Of a DNA stretch of 64,000 bases, positions 10,358-22,879 are shown piece by piece. Under the pieces are notes generated by a model. The model saw only the letters and a list, made by a program, of their open reading frames with translations, was not told the origin of the DNA and ran no database searches. The DNA comes from Pollenia angustigena (taxonomy: Eukaryota > Arthropoda > Insecta > Diptera > Polleniidae): positions 146,690,511 through 146,754,510 of the forward strand of contig OV884059.1 in the NCBI GenBank assembly GCA_930367215.1. Reading direction: 5' to 3'. Each line of letters begins with the position of its first letter. Position 1 is the stretch's first letter. The translations under genes were made by a program, and so were the position numbers.

Positions 10358-11594
10358 TAGAGTTGTCAACCGATTAAGAATAATTCGATTAATCGATCAA
10401 ACAAAACCAAACTCTTGTTCGAATAACTTCAAAACGACGATTTTCGAATAACGAATAAATCGATTATTTAATGTCGATTAATCGAACAACTTTTTTTTAT
10501 TAAAAAATAAATTAAATAAAAGCTTAGAATTTGATTTATTCTCATAAGTTTTAAGTGATTTTATACAAAATGTAAGATAGTTAAAAAATATTGTTGCCAT
10601 AGCCCTGGTTGTAATTAATCTCAATTTTTAGTAAGCAAAACCCGTGTTGAGTAATCATTGTATATCAAAAATGTATTTTATGTTTTTATTTAACAAATCT
10701 TATCAAACAATTAAGTAGGTGAGTTGCAAAACTCGTTCGCTACAAAATTTAAAATACGAAATGAAATGATATATTAATTGTATCAATGCATGTCCTCTTC
10801 CATGTTTTTAGCACGGACATACAATCAGAATATTTCGTCTAATAAAGCGCCAAAAGAACTTTAAGAATCATTTGCCATCTCGTTTTTTTAATTCTGCAAC
10901 GAACGAGTTTTTTATCTCGTCTTCTCAATTGTATCAGTTGTTTTGTTTTTAAGTCAAACGTTAAAACATTTTGAAGAAAGGAAACTTTTCAATTTCGGGT
11001 GAAAAATTTAGAAATAAACAAAAAGCTTAAAAATAAAGAATTGATTTATATAAATCATATATTGAAAGTAAAAATTGTTGTTATTATATTATAATACAAT
11101 TTTCTTAAATTATATATGTATATCTTTACAATTTGTAAGTGCCACAATACTACCATTGAAAACGATGTAGTGGAAGATAATCCCACGACATCAAGAAATG
11201 CTGAACTTGGTCCAATAGAAAAATACATTAAGACAGTGGCTGTCGATAGAAGAAATTGTAGACAGAAGTTTGGCTGAAGATGGTAGGTCTTCCAACGACT
11301 TCGAAAATCCAGAGTAATATCGAATTATTAAGGAATTAAGGGTTTTACGATGCCTTAAAGTAATACAACTATGTGGAGTTAAGATAAAAATTTTATGCAT
11401 CAAAAAAAAAAAAAGTCATAGCGGATGGAATGGAAGATTTTCCATAGTAATTTTTTTGTTAAAATAATTTTTTTATTCGTTATTCTCATCGATTAATCGA
11501 ATAGTTTTTTAGATTTAATCGTTTGATCGAACGAACAAAAACAATTATTTGAATTATTCGAACAAAGTTGAAAGGCGAATAATTGACAACTCTA
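10358..11594. mobile_element. hAT-type element, innermost of the nest
   Basis: Begins TAGAGTTGTCAA and ends TTGACAACTCTA, with an exact 8-bp duplication GTATTTAT (10350-10357 and 11595-11602). TAGAG fits the hAT terminal consensus (C/T)A(A/G)NG. Subterminal 'cgattaatcga' words are repeated at both ends. The 1.2-kb interior has no intact transposase; 11130-11260 on the plus strand has a short coding-like stretch I could not identify. Confidence 0.9.
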
Positions 11595-11682
11595 GTATTT
11601 ATGTTATTTTTGTGCTGTGCGGGTCGTCGCGATAAACCCAAAAGAAAAAGTGGAAAGAAACATTTGGAGCAAAAAGTGGTTT

Positions 11683-11854
11683 TTTTTACTTTTCATTTGT
11701 TTAATTTTTTCCACTGCGTATTTTATTTCTTTTATTTTGACACTTTTTACTGGCGTATCATGTCAATTATTTTACTTTTTATTTGTTTAATTTTTTCCAC
11801 TGCGTATTTTATTTCTTTTATTTTGACACTTTTTACTGACGTATTAATTTTTAT
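11683..11854. repeat. 86-bp tandem duplication
   Basis: The block around 'ttccactgcgtattttattt' occurs twice (anchors at 11711 and 11797), inside the PIF-like element. The copies differ at only a few bases. Confidence 0.85.
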
Positions 11855-12360
11855 TAATATAATTTAATATCATGAAAATGCTACATGTTCAATATTTATC
11901 ACGCGATCCACGATCCGCGATCTGGATTTCTGGATTTCATATTTTAGGCCATTCTGCGATATGGATCGCGATCCATCGATATTGCATGCTACACGTTCAA
12001 TAAATATCGTGATACTAGAAATATCACGATATTTATTGAACGTGTAGCAGTGCCCTAAAACTAAAAGTAAAAAAACTATGTTCTTGTTGTAAAACTGTCA
12101 GAAAACAGCGTTGTCCAAGCAAACTACATAAAGTCTGTGTTACCGTTGGAAGTTTCTTATATAAATTCTTTTTCTATACATTTTGTGGTTTTGGTGTTTA
12201 AGAAAAATGTTCTTTAATCAGTTTTTTTCTTATAAGCGTTTTTCTTATATGAAACCCTTTTTGTTAGAAAAATCACTAAAAAGACATGGTGTTTTTGAAA
12301 ATGTTTCTTAAAAGCGTTTTGTTCTTATATGAGATGTTCTTATATCCGATAAATACTGTA

Positions 12361-12563
12361 GTGAACAATTTAAAACGATAAAATTAAATAAAATAAAACA
12401 GTAAAAATATATATGTATGTACGTATGAATGTTCATACATGTGTATACATATTCTGAACAAAACATTTAAATTCTGGTTTTTTCTTTTGTTGTTGTAAAA
12501 TACAATAAATAATAAAAATATTAAAGCAAAGCAAAACGGTGAAAAACAAAAACAACTCTTTGC
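12361..12563 (+). other. Probable 5' leader of the Jockey element
   Basis: Lies between the pogo-type TA duplication and the first Jockey ORF. A Jockey-clade element would carry an internal promoter here, but I cannot place its 5' end. Confidence 0.35.
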
Positions 12564-14081
12564 ATGAGTACAAACAGTGAAACAACACTAAGACAAAATG
12601 AAAGAAACGTTTACGTTTTAGTTAATGCAAATGAAAATAATGCAGAAATAAATAAAACAAAACAAAACAATATTAACTACCTAACGGCTAAGCCAATTAC
12701 TCGAACACGTTCCCTCTCACCCTCGGTATTTACACAAACGGTGGATAGTAACTCATTAAAAAAACTACAACAAGATTTGGTGACAAGTGTTGCCAGGCCA
12801 GCAAGTATTGCCGTGACGTCAAAAACAAATTTAGTGGGAAATGATACCATGAACTCAAACACAAATGCAATGGAAAACCCCCCTGTAAAAAGTTGTCAAA
12901 AGCCTACAATACAAGTTGGTATGGACAGGTACATAACAGTGCTTAAACGGGGACGCAGCCCTACCTCTGCAGCAGTTGCTTCGGCCTCAAAAGTACCATC
13001 TTTTGATAAAATAAATACTCAAAATCGTTTTGCAATTCTGGAGGATGAATCCTCTGAAGCACCAAACGTCATTAAACCATCCAAGCCTCCCCCGATATAT
13101 CTAAGGGAGCAAAATTCAAATGAGCTCATAAAGAGTTTGATATCGGTGATAGGTGAAAATTCGTTTTACGTAGCGGCTATAAAGCGTGGAAGTATAAACG
13201 AGACAAAAATACAAGTAAATAATGAGAATGATTTTCGCAAAATAGTAAACAACTTCGAAACGCTTAAAAAAAACTTTTATACCTACCAACTGAAAAGCAG
13301 TAAAGGTCTACAGGTAGTGATTAAGGGTATTGACTCATGTGTGGACCCAGAAGAGGTTAAAACATTCCTAGAAGAAAAAGGCTTCAAGGTAAAACATGTA
13401 GTAAATATTAAAAATAGAGAAAAAATTCCCCAACCACTTTTTCGAGTGGAGTTTGAACCCGGCGACGTAAAACTTAAAAAAAACGAAACACATCCTATTT
13501 ACAATTTAAAATATATTCTCTACAGAAGAATAACTATAGAAGAGCCGCACAAAAAAAATGGACCTGTTCAGTGCTTAAACTGCCAAGAATTTGGCCATAC
13601 CAAGGCATACTGCTACTTACCCCCTGTCTGCGTAGTATGTGGTGAACTACACGGTACAGTTTCTTGCGATAAGTCTAAAACCGACCCCAACGTAAAAAAA
13701 TGTAGCAACTGTGGCGGTAATCACACTGCCAATTATAGAGGATGCCCAGTATATAATATTGTCAAGCAGACGGTTGGACCGAAAACAAATACCCCTCAAA
13801 TGCAGGTTGCAAATCAGGTAAACACAAATGCAATTCAAGCCCCCCAGCCTAGTAATAACAGAACCTCTTACGCTAACGTCCTAAAATCAAACCATCAGCC
13901 AATGCAAGGTGCCTCGCCAAGTTATGATGAAACTCCGGTTTCTAATTTAAGTCGTTTAGAAAAAACCATGGAAACATTAGTGCAAACAGTAAATAATTTT
14001 ACGAACACAATGGGTAATATGATGCAGGAAATGCTTAGAATGCAATCGATGTTATTGCAAGCTGTACTTAACAAACCATGA
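12564..14081 (+). CDS. Jockey-clade retrotransposon ORF1 (Gag-like)
   Basis: 505 codons, uninterrupted. The N-terminal half is low-complexity and polar. A PRE_C2HC-like segment ('VVIKGIDSCVDPEEVKTFL', about residues 250-315) is followed by three zinc knuckles at about 337-398: CLNCQEFGHTKAYC, CVVCGELHGTVSC and CSNCGGNHTANYRGC. This architecture is standard for Jockey-type ORF1 proteins, which bind element RNA and carry it to the nucleus. The stop overlaps the ORF2 start in an ATGA arrangement, the usual coupling for translation of ORF2. That ORF1 is open while ORF2 is broken suggests only moderate age. Confidence 0.9.
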   Translation: MSTNSETTLRQNERNVYVLVNANENNAEINKTKQNNINYLTAKPITRTRSLSPSVFTQTVDSNSLKKLQQDLVTSVARPASIAVTSKTNLVGNDTMNSNTNAMENPPVKSCQKPTIQVGMDRYITVLKRGRSPTSAAVASASKVPSFDKINTQNRFAILEDESSEAPNVIKPSKPPPIYLREQNSNELIKSLISVIGENSFYVAAIKRGSINETKIQVNNENDFRKIVNNFETLKKNFYTYQLKSSKGLQVVIKGIDSCVDPEEVKTFLEEKGFKVKHVVNIKNREKIPQPLFRVEFEPGDVKLKKNETHPIYNLKYILYRRITIEEPHKKNGPVQCLNCQEFGHTKAYCYLPPVCVVCGELHGTVSCDKSKTDPNVKKCSNCGGNHTANYRGCPVYNIVKQTVGPKTNTPQMQVANQVNTNAIQAPQPSNNRTSYANVLKSNHQPMQGASPSYDETPVSNLSRLEKTMETLVQTVNNFTNTMGNMMQEMLRMQSMLLQAVLNKP

Positions 14082-16683
14082 ACTGTTTAAAAATTTGTTT
14101 TTGGAACGCAAACGGCATCCGCCAACATAAAAATGAATTAGAATACTTTCTTAAAAATAAACAAATTGATGTCATGATGATTTCTGAAACTCATTTGACC
14201 TCAAGAAATACGTTTAAAATCAATGGTTATATACTATATGATACCAAGGACCCTCGAGATAGAGCTTGTGGAGGTTCTGCCATCTTAATAAAAACTCGAG
14301 TCAAACACTACATTATGTGTGATCACCGTGAAGACTATCTGCAAGCAACGACTATTTGTGTTGAGGAGCTAAATCGAAACATAGTAATTTCTTCTTTATA
14401 CTCTCCACCTAGATTTTCCATATCAGAAGGCCAATATTATAAATCATTAGGACCCTGTTTTCTGGCCGCTGGCGATTATAACGCTAAACATACCTTCTGG
14501 GGGTCACGACTTATAACACCAAAAAGTCGTGTTTTGTTTAACACAATCTCTAAAATGGGTTTAAATGTGGTCGCGAGCGGGCAACCAACATATTGGCCTA
14601 CTGATCAGCAAAAAATTCCAGATGTTATCGACTTTGGCGTGGTTAAAAACATCCCCACAGAAACGATTCATGTTGAAGCTTCCTTAGAATTATCATCCGA
14701 CCACACACCTACAATTGTTACTATATCGAACCCAAATAGAATTGTATTTCCGTCAGGTTACTTAGCGACGCCAGCCACACAAATAAATTGGTTAAAATAT
14801 AAAAAATTTCTCAGTGCCCATTGCACAGAAAATATTCCGCTTAGTACACCGGAGAATGTGGATCTCTCTCTTGTTAACTTTGACAGTTATCTTAAACTAG
14901 CTGTTCAACACTCCAGCGTTACCCCCAAAAAAATTAAAAATAATAAAATATGTTCTTCAGATGTCGAGCGGCTCTTGACTGAAAAAAGGAGAGTTCGAAG
15001 AGAGTGGCAACTTTACAGATCCCCGCAACTTAAGATTTTATTAAAAGAATGCACAAAAAGGCTAAGAAAGTTGCTACAGAATCAGAAAACGGCTTCTCTA
15101 GAAAAATATCTTAAGGAACTTGATGCAACTCCACAATCTGACTACTCATTATGGCGTGCAGCTAGAAATCTAAAAAGGCCAGTAATATCTAAGCCACCAT
15201 TAAGAAACTTGAATGGTAGTTGGGCATGAAATGATAATGAAAAAGGAAACCTGTTTGTAAATCATTTGAAAAACGTATTTACACCAAATATATCTCACAA
15301 TATTGCGGTCGAGTTACCACCTGTTGATGCTAGAGCAGCTATTCCCCTCAGATTTGAGATAAGAGAAATCGAAAAGGCTATTTGTGACTTAAACACTAAG
15401 AAGGCACCTGGTATTGATAAAATCAGTAATAAAATGCTTTTGGAGCTACCTCGCATAGCAAAGAAAATTATTCTTTTTATTTTTAATGCTATTTTACGCC
15501 TTGAATACTATCCTGAAAAATGGAAGGTTTCCTTAGTTACCATGATACCAAAGCCAGGTAAAGATCATACAAAAGTTGAGTCTTATAGACCTATTAGCTT
15601 GTTATCAAATATGTCAAAGCTGTTTGAGAAATTATTAGTTTCAAAATTAACACCAATTTTAGAAAATATTCCGCTTAGTACACCGGAGAATTAAGAAAAC
15701 ACAGCACAATCGAGCAGACTCATCGAATAGTAAATGTCATAAGAAAAGCATTTGAAGAAAAGAAATATTGCTCAGCACTCTTCATCGATGTTTCGCAAGC
15801 TTTTGACAAAGTCTGGCATGAAGGCTTAATACAAAAATTGAAGCAAAATTTACCAGCAAACACACACAAGCTGCTAGAAAGCTACTTAGTCGGTCGTCAA
15901 TTTATTATTAAAGAAGGCAGCATCCTGGGCCCCCTATTATACTTAATTTATACTTCGGACATGCCAACAAGCAACTAAACACAAACTTCAACATTTGCAG
16001 ACGATACAGCTTTTCTAAGCGTCCACGAAAATCGTTATGAAGCATCGCGTTACTTACAGCATCATATATTTCAACTAGAAATATGGTTAAGACAATGGAG
16101 GATAATGGTCAATGAGCAAAAATGTGTACATATAACATTCACTTTGCGCCGGGAATCTTGCCCCCCTATCACAATCAATAATCAAATAATTCCTCAACAT
16201 TCGCATGTTAAATATCTCGGTATACATCTGGATCGGCGATTAACGTGGAAATGCCATATAGAGGCAAAATTAACTCAAATTAAACTAAAAGCCATTCAAA
16301 TTCATTGGCTTATTGGAAGAAATTCTGTCCTTAGTCTCGATTGCAAGCTTCTACTTTACAACTCTATCTTAAAGCCTATCTGGTGCTACGGTATTCAACT
16401 ATGGGGCACTGCCTCGGCCTCTAATATCGACAAAATTCAAAGGCGCCAAAATAAACTTCTTCGAATAATCACAGCCGCTCCCTGGTATGTTAAAAACTCA
16501 AACATTCATAAGGATCTCAATGTGCCATTAGTGAAATCTATGATTACAAAATATGCAATAAAATATTTAAAAAGGCTTGAACAACACCCAAATCCACTAG
16601 CTCGAAATATTTTAAATCATGGCGGCCACACTCGCTTAAGAAGAAGAGACACTGCAGCACTTACCCAATTAGATGAGCGATAA
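14078..16683 (+). pseudogene. Jockey-clade ORF2 (endonuclease plus reverse transcriptase), broken
   Basis: 14078-15229 carries the APE-type endonuclease: 'WNANGI' start, 'SETHL' with the catalytic Glu, 'GDYNAKH...WGS' and 'SSDHTPT'. After an in-frame TGA (15227-15229) the same frame resumes with the reverse transcriptase fingers ('KKAPGIDKI', 'YRPISLL') to a TAA at 15692. The palm continues in another frame ('LFIDVSQAFDKVWH'), then lacks a stretch before 'GSILGPLLY'. A further stop lies at 15976-15978 just before the FADD box. 16105-16683 is the C-terminal region. One nonsense codon, a frameshift at the duplicated patch, an internal deletion and another nonsense codon mean no active polymerase is made. 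Function is target-primed reverse transcription in living relatives. Confidence 0.9.
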
Positions 16684-16846
16684 ACACCTATAAAAGTGAA
16701 CATAACCCGTGATGAAGAAAATTTTGTCTGGCACTGGCAGGAGATAAAATAACGTATTAGGTTAAGATTTGATTAATTATTGTTAGTTCATATTTAATAT
16801 ATGAAGGTTCAATAAAAAATAATGACAAAAAAAAAAAAAAAAAAAT
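16684..16846 (+). mobile_element. Jockey 3'UTR and poly(A) tail
   Basis: A short 3'UTR carrying AATAAA (about 16811) is followed by an A tract at about 16827-16845. This gives the orientation and 3' boundary of the element as a target-primed insertion. A clear target-site duplication was not found because the 5' end is undefined. Confidence 0.8.
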
Positions 16847-17345
16847 TTAGAAAAAGATAAATTAATTTTATATATTAAAAAGAAACTACTCGTAACACGT
16901 CTTGCTATCTTGCCGACCTTTTTCGTTCTTCTTTTCTATTTTCATATTCTATCAAGTGCAGAGTTGTAGTAATTCACAGGGTGACAGTTCGGCCTATTCT
17001 GGCATTGTCAGCGCTTTCATCAAGCGTTGGACAACTGCTGCACCAAGGCTTGAGTTTGTCGGCTGCATACACAGATGAAAACTTTCGGCTGGTAATTTGA
17101 ATACCAGGGACATCCTCAATCAGATAACGATCGTTGCCCAAAACTTTGGCAATGATGTACGGACCACGGAATTTCGGCTCCAACTTTCTAGAGTCCCCTG
17201 TAGACGACGCTTCATTTTCGATCACAACAACGTCATTTTCGGAATACTGTTTAGGGACGGCTGACGTGCATTGAAACGTTTTTTCCACTTTTCTCGTTCT
17301 TTCCGAATGTTTTCGACTCCTCTATTTCTCTTGTCGGTTATGGGA
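16847..17345 (-). pseudogene. Ty3/gypsy integrase C-terminus, 3' half of the split element
   Basis: 16974-17288 encodes 'PKFRGPYIIAKVLGNDRYLIED', the chromodomain-like C-terminal fold of Ty3/gypsy integrases. Just upstream, in another frame, lies the charged 'NIRKEREKWKKRF' helix, so at least one frameshift is present. It continues the element at 23072-24925 and has been cut away from it by the LOA insertion. No LTR could be recognised in 16847-16973. Confidence 0.8.
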
Positions 17346-17849
17346 GATCGGGTTCACTTCGCCTGGGTAACAATCTTGTCGAGATGCGAGGGCTTAAGTG
17401 CACTCTACGGTTCTGATCTCTTGGGATGATGTATGGGATGAATACGTCTTCGCGGGAGATCGAGAACACTGAAGGGGTGTGCAACTAAAGGTTACTCATC
17501 TTGTCAAGATAATGAGGCGGCGGTGAATGGTACACTTCCGGCCCATTATCAGTACATATAGCATGGCGTGGCAACCCGTGGGTACGCTCCTTGTAAGGTG
17601 GGGGCTTTACCAGTGGTTGGGGCGCGAAATATGCACTTTTAAGGACAACGTGGTTGGTAGCAGTGCCGAGGTCCTGTGTGGCTAGTTAGTGCGTAAAGAA
17701 ACTAGTCGTTAACAGCTCCCCTCAGCGTCAGGGCCGTCACTGCGTGGTACGGTCCGTCTGAACGAGCCTACTCGTGGGAACAAAAATGAAACCCTTTTTA
17801 CAAAAAACAAAAGAAAACCATAACAAGAAAAATAAAAACGAAACGGAAA

Positions 17850-19417
17850 ATGAGGACACGACGGACGAGACTGACTGAGTCGGACGTCACGGTCTCTGAG
17901 TCGGAGAGTACCCACTTGACTGTTCATGAGAACATAATTGAGCAGGAGAGACAGGTACTGACCGACCTGTATGTGGATAGTCTTCTGGTTCTATCGGGTG
18001 ACTCCTGTGGTGAAACCGGGGCTACTCAGGAGTTAGAGAGGTTGACTCTGCTCTCCGACACGGAGCTTGATATTGATATATCAGCTCACAGCCAGACTGC
18101 AGAGCCTGCCACTCCCATCTGTGAGGCCAGGGGACATCAGAGGGGCCACTCGGGAGAAGACTGTCCACAACTTGTTCGGCAGGACGCCGTGGAGGACGGG
18201 CCAAGCGCCCCTCCACGAGATATTAAGAAATCCAGCCGAACGAAGGAGGAGAAGGCGCAGAACGGAACAAGGAGCTCTCTTGCATATCTGGATAAGATGG
18301 CGAAGAGGGATCCTTCAACGTTCTCCGCGAGGAATAGGCACCTTCTGAGAAGGCACCGACAAAGCGTCGCTAAATTCGAAAGAATTTACGGCCCTGTCAG
18401 TACCGTGCTCGGTTGGCCCTATCCTTGGAGAAAGCAGGTGGATGAGGTCGCCGACCCGGAAACTACTCAAAAGCGCCGGTGGCGCCGTCAACATGCCGTG
18501 GAGAGATAGAGGAAGGAGGGGTTGCCCCGGTGACCAAAGCGCTCATGTCTTCGGAACGAGCTGCGGAGGATAAGGGGGCGATACCCAAGAAAGGAGGCAA
18601 AGTGGCTAAAGCAGCGAACACGGGGAAGAAGGCTGGTAATCCTCCGTCCGATTCCTCTAGTGGCTCTCGTAAGGGGGTCATTAGGGGAAAAGGCGCGGGC
18701 AGGAACGGGTCTTCGAAACCAGTCGTACCGGAGTCACCTAGCACAGTGAAGAGGGCTGGTACATCTGCGGCTGAAGCTCCTAATGGCTCCAATAAGGAGA
18801 CCATTAAGAGGGTCAGATCTGGGGATGATCAGCCTTCTTCATCGAATAAAAGAATGAAGAAGTCGACGAGCCTGAAGGGTCATCTGCAGGTGGCTGTCAT
18901 AGACCGGAATGATCCGGATGGGAGGATCAGTGCCGAGCTATGGCAGCTACTAGAGGCTAGGCTTATCGACGAGCTGCCAGTTTTCAAAGGCAAGGAGGAG
19001 GACGTATCCTTCAATGGTGCGGACTGGGTGAAGGGAGTCAAGGTTGTCAACTGTGGTAACAAGAATTCATTGGAATTCTTAAGAACCACAATTGGCAAAT
19101 GCGCCGACATTAACTCGGGGGCAAGGCTTGAAGTCATACAAGCCTCCGACTTGCCAATTAGGTCCATAGTGACAGTGTGGATTCTTCCTCCCGTACGCAA
19201 GGTGGAAACTATACTGGCAGTATTGGGCAACCAGAACAGCAGGCTTCTTACTGACCAATGGCTAGTGACCTCACTGGTGTGTAAGGAGAATACCGGCAAG
19301 GACTTCCGTTTCGCAATCGATCGGAAGTCCATGGAATTCTTGGAGGAGGTGCGGGGGGATGTTAGATTCGGTTTAGGTAACGAATCTAGTGGTGCAAATA
19401 AACCTGCACCATTGTGA
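17850..19417 (+). pseudogene. LOA ORF1 (Gag-like), one frameshift
   Basis: Two overlapping frames, 17850-18509 and 18479-19417, together make about 520 codons, so one frameshift lies near 18480-18505. The first part is acidic then basic and polar. The second has a Lys/Ser-rich stretch followed by a folded domain beginning 'VAVIDRNDPDGRISAELW' that resembles DUF4780, found in ORF1 of insect LOA-like elements. No CCHC knuckles are visible, unlike the Jockey ORF1. The protein would package element RNA. If the frameshift is a sequencing error, the ORF would be intact. Confidence 0.75.
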
Positions 19418-22400
19418 ATCAGCCTCAGCCGAACTTGCAACCTTCCTCTCCAGTACTCGGACGGACGTAGCCCTTATCCAAGAACCTTGGATAAATAAAA
19501 ATAAGGTTTGCGGTTGCGGGATACACTCTGTTTGTCCCGTCCACAGAGGACAAGGTAAGAACGTGTATACTAGCGAGAAGTGAATTGAATTTTCTCATAT
19601 CTCATTCTTTCAGGTGCGGTGACTTGACCGTTGTAAATGGAGAGGCCAAAGGGAAGCGTACGCTTACACTGGCCTCGGTGTATATGCCATACGAGGGGTT
19701 GGACCCACCGGGTACAGAGGTGCGGCAACTCACGGCATATGCAAGGAGGAGAGGTGCAATCCTTGTGTTTGGCTGCGATGCCAATGCTCATCACAACCAA
19801 TGGGGGAGTGCCGATATTAATAAAAGAGGTGAGTTAATGTTTGATTTTATAACTACTAACAATCTTATTATCTGTAATATGGGTAACACGCCGACGTTCA
19901 GAAATAAAGATAGGCAGGCAGTGATAGATCTGACATTAGCAAACCGTGACGAGCAAATTGTTGTTGATTGGAGGGTGGCAACGGACTGTACTTTTTCAGA
20001 CCATAGTCGTATTACCTTCACACTGAATTTTGACCTACCTAGGGCTGCTCCATTCAGGAACCCGAGGGGGACAAAATGGGACTCCTTCAATGAAGGGGTC
20101 CGAACTGGGTTGGCGCATCAGGCCTTGGGCGACTTGCTGCCGACGGATCTAGAGGGGGTGGTGAATAGGTTCACTCATCTTCTAAGGGAAAGCTATGAGC
20201 AGTCCTGCCCGGATATGTTTCCGGGTAGGCGTAAACAGCCTAAATGGTGGACCAGGGAACTTCATGTTCAAAGGTCTACGGTGAGGAGACTGTTTAATAG
20301 GGCCAAGCTTACGAGAGCACCAGATGATTGGAACAATCACAGGGTGCATTTCAGCAGGTATAAGGCGGATCTGAAGAGAGCAAAGCGACTATCGTGGATG
20401 CAATTTTGTGCGTCCATCGATAATGTCAACGAGCTGTCAAGATTCCGACGGATTTTATCTAAGGACCCTAAGGCCCTGGGTTACATCCAAAGAAATGACG
20501 GCTCATGGACTGAGTCTAGCTCTGAGACCCTAACCTTACTTATGGAGACGCACTTTCCTGGGTGCAGGGAAACCGGTAGTATGGAGGACGGTCAGTGGGA
20601 TGCCATGTCCGTGACATCGGTTCATACTTCCGCTTGCGTCGATGAAATGGTCACAAGGGAGAAGCTGGCGTGGGCGGTCAATACTTTCGACCCATATAAA
20701 TCACCGGGTCCGGATGGTATTTTTCCGATGCATCAGTTCTGCTGGTGGATATATTTAGGAAATGCCTCAGTAGGAGGTATCTGCCTAGGGGGTGGAGAGA
20801 GGTCAGGGTGATTTTCATACCCAAGGCCGGTAAAGCAGGCCACTCGAAACCGGGGGATTTTAGACCTATTAGTTTGTCTTCTTTTTTGTTAAAGACTCTT
20901 GAGAGGCTAGTAGATTTCTATCTCAGGAGTAATATTGAGACCCACCTTATTAGCAACGCTCAACATGCTTACCTGAAGGGTAAATCTGTTGAGAGCGCGT
21001 TACATGAGGTGGTGGGTTGGATTGAGCACGGTCTGAGGCATAAGGAGTATACTCTCGCCGCGTTTCTGGATATAGAGGGAGCCTTTTAATAACATTAGGA
21101 CTGAGGCGATTAGGGATTCTTTGTTGGAGTTGGGAGTTGAGGACTTTCTGGTGGAGTGGATAATCTGCATGCTTGGCAGTAGGATTATAAACTCGAGCCT
21201 GGGGGATCATGTGATAAGGAGGAGGGTTACCAGGGGGACACCACAAGGGGGGGTATAATCGCCTCTACTGTGGTTGCTTACGGTTAACGGGATTCTTAGG
21301 TCATTTGATTCCATGGGCAGGAAAGTTGTTGCCTATGCGGACGACATAGTTCTGCTGGTCAGGGGAAAATTTCTGTCGACGATCGGGGAAATTATGCAGG
21401 TGATGCTAGGCGAACTCTCGGCATGGGCAAAGGATAGGGGACTGGGTGTTAACCCTGCGAAGACTGAGCTGGTGCTATTCACCAGAACGTATGGGATAGA
21501 GGGATTTAGGGGGCCAGAGCTAGATGGCGTCCTGTTGCATCTATCGGAAGGAGCAAAGTACTTGGGTAACTTTCTGGACTGCAAACTCAGGAGAGGATGA
21601 GAAGGGGACTCAATGCATACTACACATGCAGGAACTCCATTGGTAAGAACTGGGGTCTTAGGCCTGATATGGTAAACTGGATTTACACATCGGTTGTAAG
21701 GCCTATACTTACCTATGGATGCACTGTTTGGTGGGGTGCGTTGAGAGTGGATAGCTATAGGAAGATGCTCAGCAAGGTTCAAAGAAGTGCATCTCTTGGC
21801 ATCACAGGCGCAAGGAGAAGCACTCCGCAGGCAGCGCTGGACATCCTACTATATCTATCCCCTATCGAGCATTATTAGACTTTACGAGTCTTCTTTAGTT
21901 AGACCTAGGCGGGATGATCACACAAGAATTTTGTACGAGATGGGTCTGCTTGATCAGAGTATTATTCTCGAGGGAATTTCGGATCATAAGACTATGACCC
22001 TGGACTTCGGTGCAATACCACCAGTGGAGTTCCCGGATAGGGAAATTTAGGCAGTATTTACGGATGGATCCAAGATGGAAACCGGCACTGGTGCTGGTGT
22101 TTATATCGCGGACACCGAGGTAAAAAGGTCATTCAGACTCCCTGATGAGTGCAGTGTCTTCCAGGCTGAGATCCTAGCGATCTGGAGGGCGACGGAGGTG
22201 ATACTGGATCACATCGTGGGTGGATCTGAGGTGACAATTTACGTCGATAGTCAGGCGGCGCTTCGGGCATTGAAGAGCCATACGGTGCGATCATGCCTGG
22301 TTGCGCGGTGTAGGAACGCTCTTAGGGAACTCAACGTGAGGCTGTGTTGGGTACCAGGACACTGCATGGTTGATGGGAATGAGGTGGCGGACGAACTCGC

Positions 22401-22879
22401 GAGAGGAGGTTCGGGTCTCGACTTAGTGGTGGGGGACAGGGGGTAAAACCCCCCTATGCTACTACTATGGGGTGGTACGGGAGAAATTCCGTGATGACGT
22501 TGACCGATGCTGGAGGGGCAAAATGGATTGCAGGGTGTCTAGGGCACTATGGCCCAATTTGGACGCGGGGGCAACCAGGGTTCTACTGGGATTGGAAAGG
22601 GGTAGTCTCAGAACACTTATAGGGTTCTTGACGGGGCATTGTCCTGTCAGGGCTTTTGCGGGCAGATGGGACAACGCCATACCGGACTTCTGCAGGCTAT
22701 GCGAGGATTCGGAGGAGCTAGAGACGATCGAGCATGTACTGTGCCATTGTCCTAGGATGCAGGGTCTCAGACTGAAGTGGCTAGGAGATAGGTTTCACGA
22801 CGAACTGGGGTGCATAGCTGGATGTAATCCGGCCGATCTACTGGGGTTTGTCAGGCTGTTTCTGCTGAGGGGACTGTAA
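19389..22879 (+). pseudogene. LOA ORF2 (endonuclease, reverse transcriptase, RNase H), several frame breaks
   Basis: Starts in overlap with the ORF1 end ('QINLHHCESASAELATFL'). Endonuclease: 'ALIQEPWI' (Glu), 'GCDANAHHNQWGS', 'SDHSRI'. Reverse transcriptase: 'KSPGPDGI', 'FIPKAGK', 'FRPISLSSF', 'AAFLDIEGAF', 'GTPQGGV' and the YADD box at about 21337-21348. RNase H at 22050-22446: 'FTDGS', 'FQAEILAI', 'VDSQAAL', 'WVPGHCMVDGNEVADELA'. C-terminal zinc finger 'CRLCEDSEELETIEHVLCHC' (about 22690-22750). Frame changes occur near 19515, 20745 and elsewhere, and a TAA replaces a Leu codon right after PQGGV (about 21256-21258). It is inactive as read. Confidence 0.85.

Larger units (their letters stand above)
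10243..12055. mobile_element. PIF/Harbinger-like element, middle of the nest
   Basis: TIRs begin GGGCACTGCTACACG and extend about 36 bp with one mismatch. They are flanked by TAA on both sides (10240-10242 and 12056-12058). The 3-bp TWA duplication and GGG start fit the PIF/Harbinger superfamily. Beside the right end, 11987-12048 is an additional hairpin repeating the TIR. No transposase frame is seen. The element is interrupted by the hAT copy at 10358-11594. Confidence 0.85.
9905..12358. mobile_element. pogo/Tigger-like element, outermost of a three-level nest
   Basis: Perfect 22-bp TIRs begin CAGTATTTATCGGAT (9905-9926 and complement 12337-12358) and are flanked by TA (9903-9904 and 12359-12360), the target duplication of the Tc1/mariner-pogo group. 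Subterminal words 'cttataagcgttt' and 'ttcttatat' are repeated inside both ends. A transposase relic (9986-10210) reads inward from the left. The interior is split by the element at 10243-12055. Confidence 0.9.
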
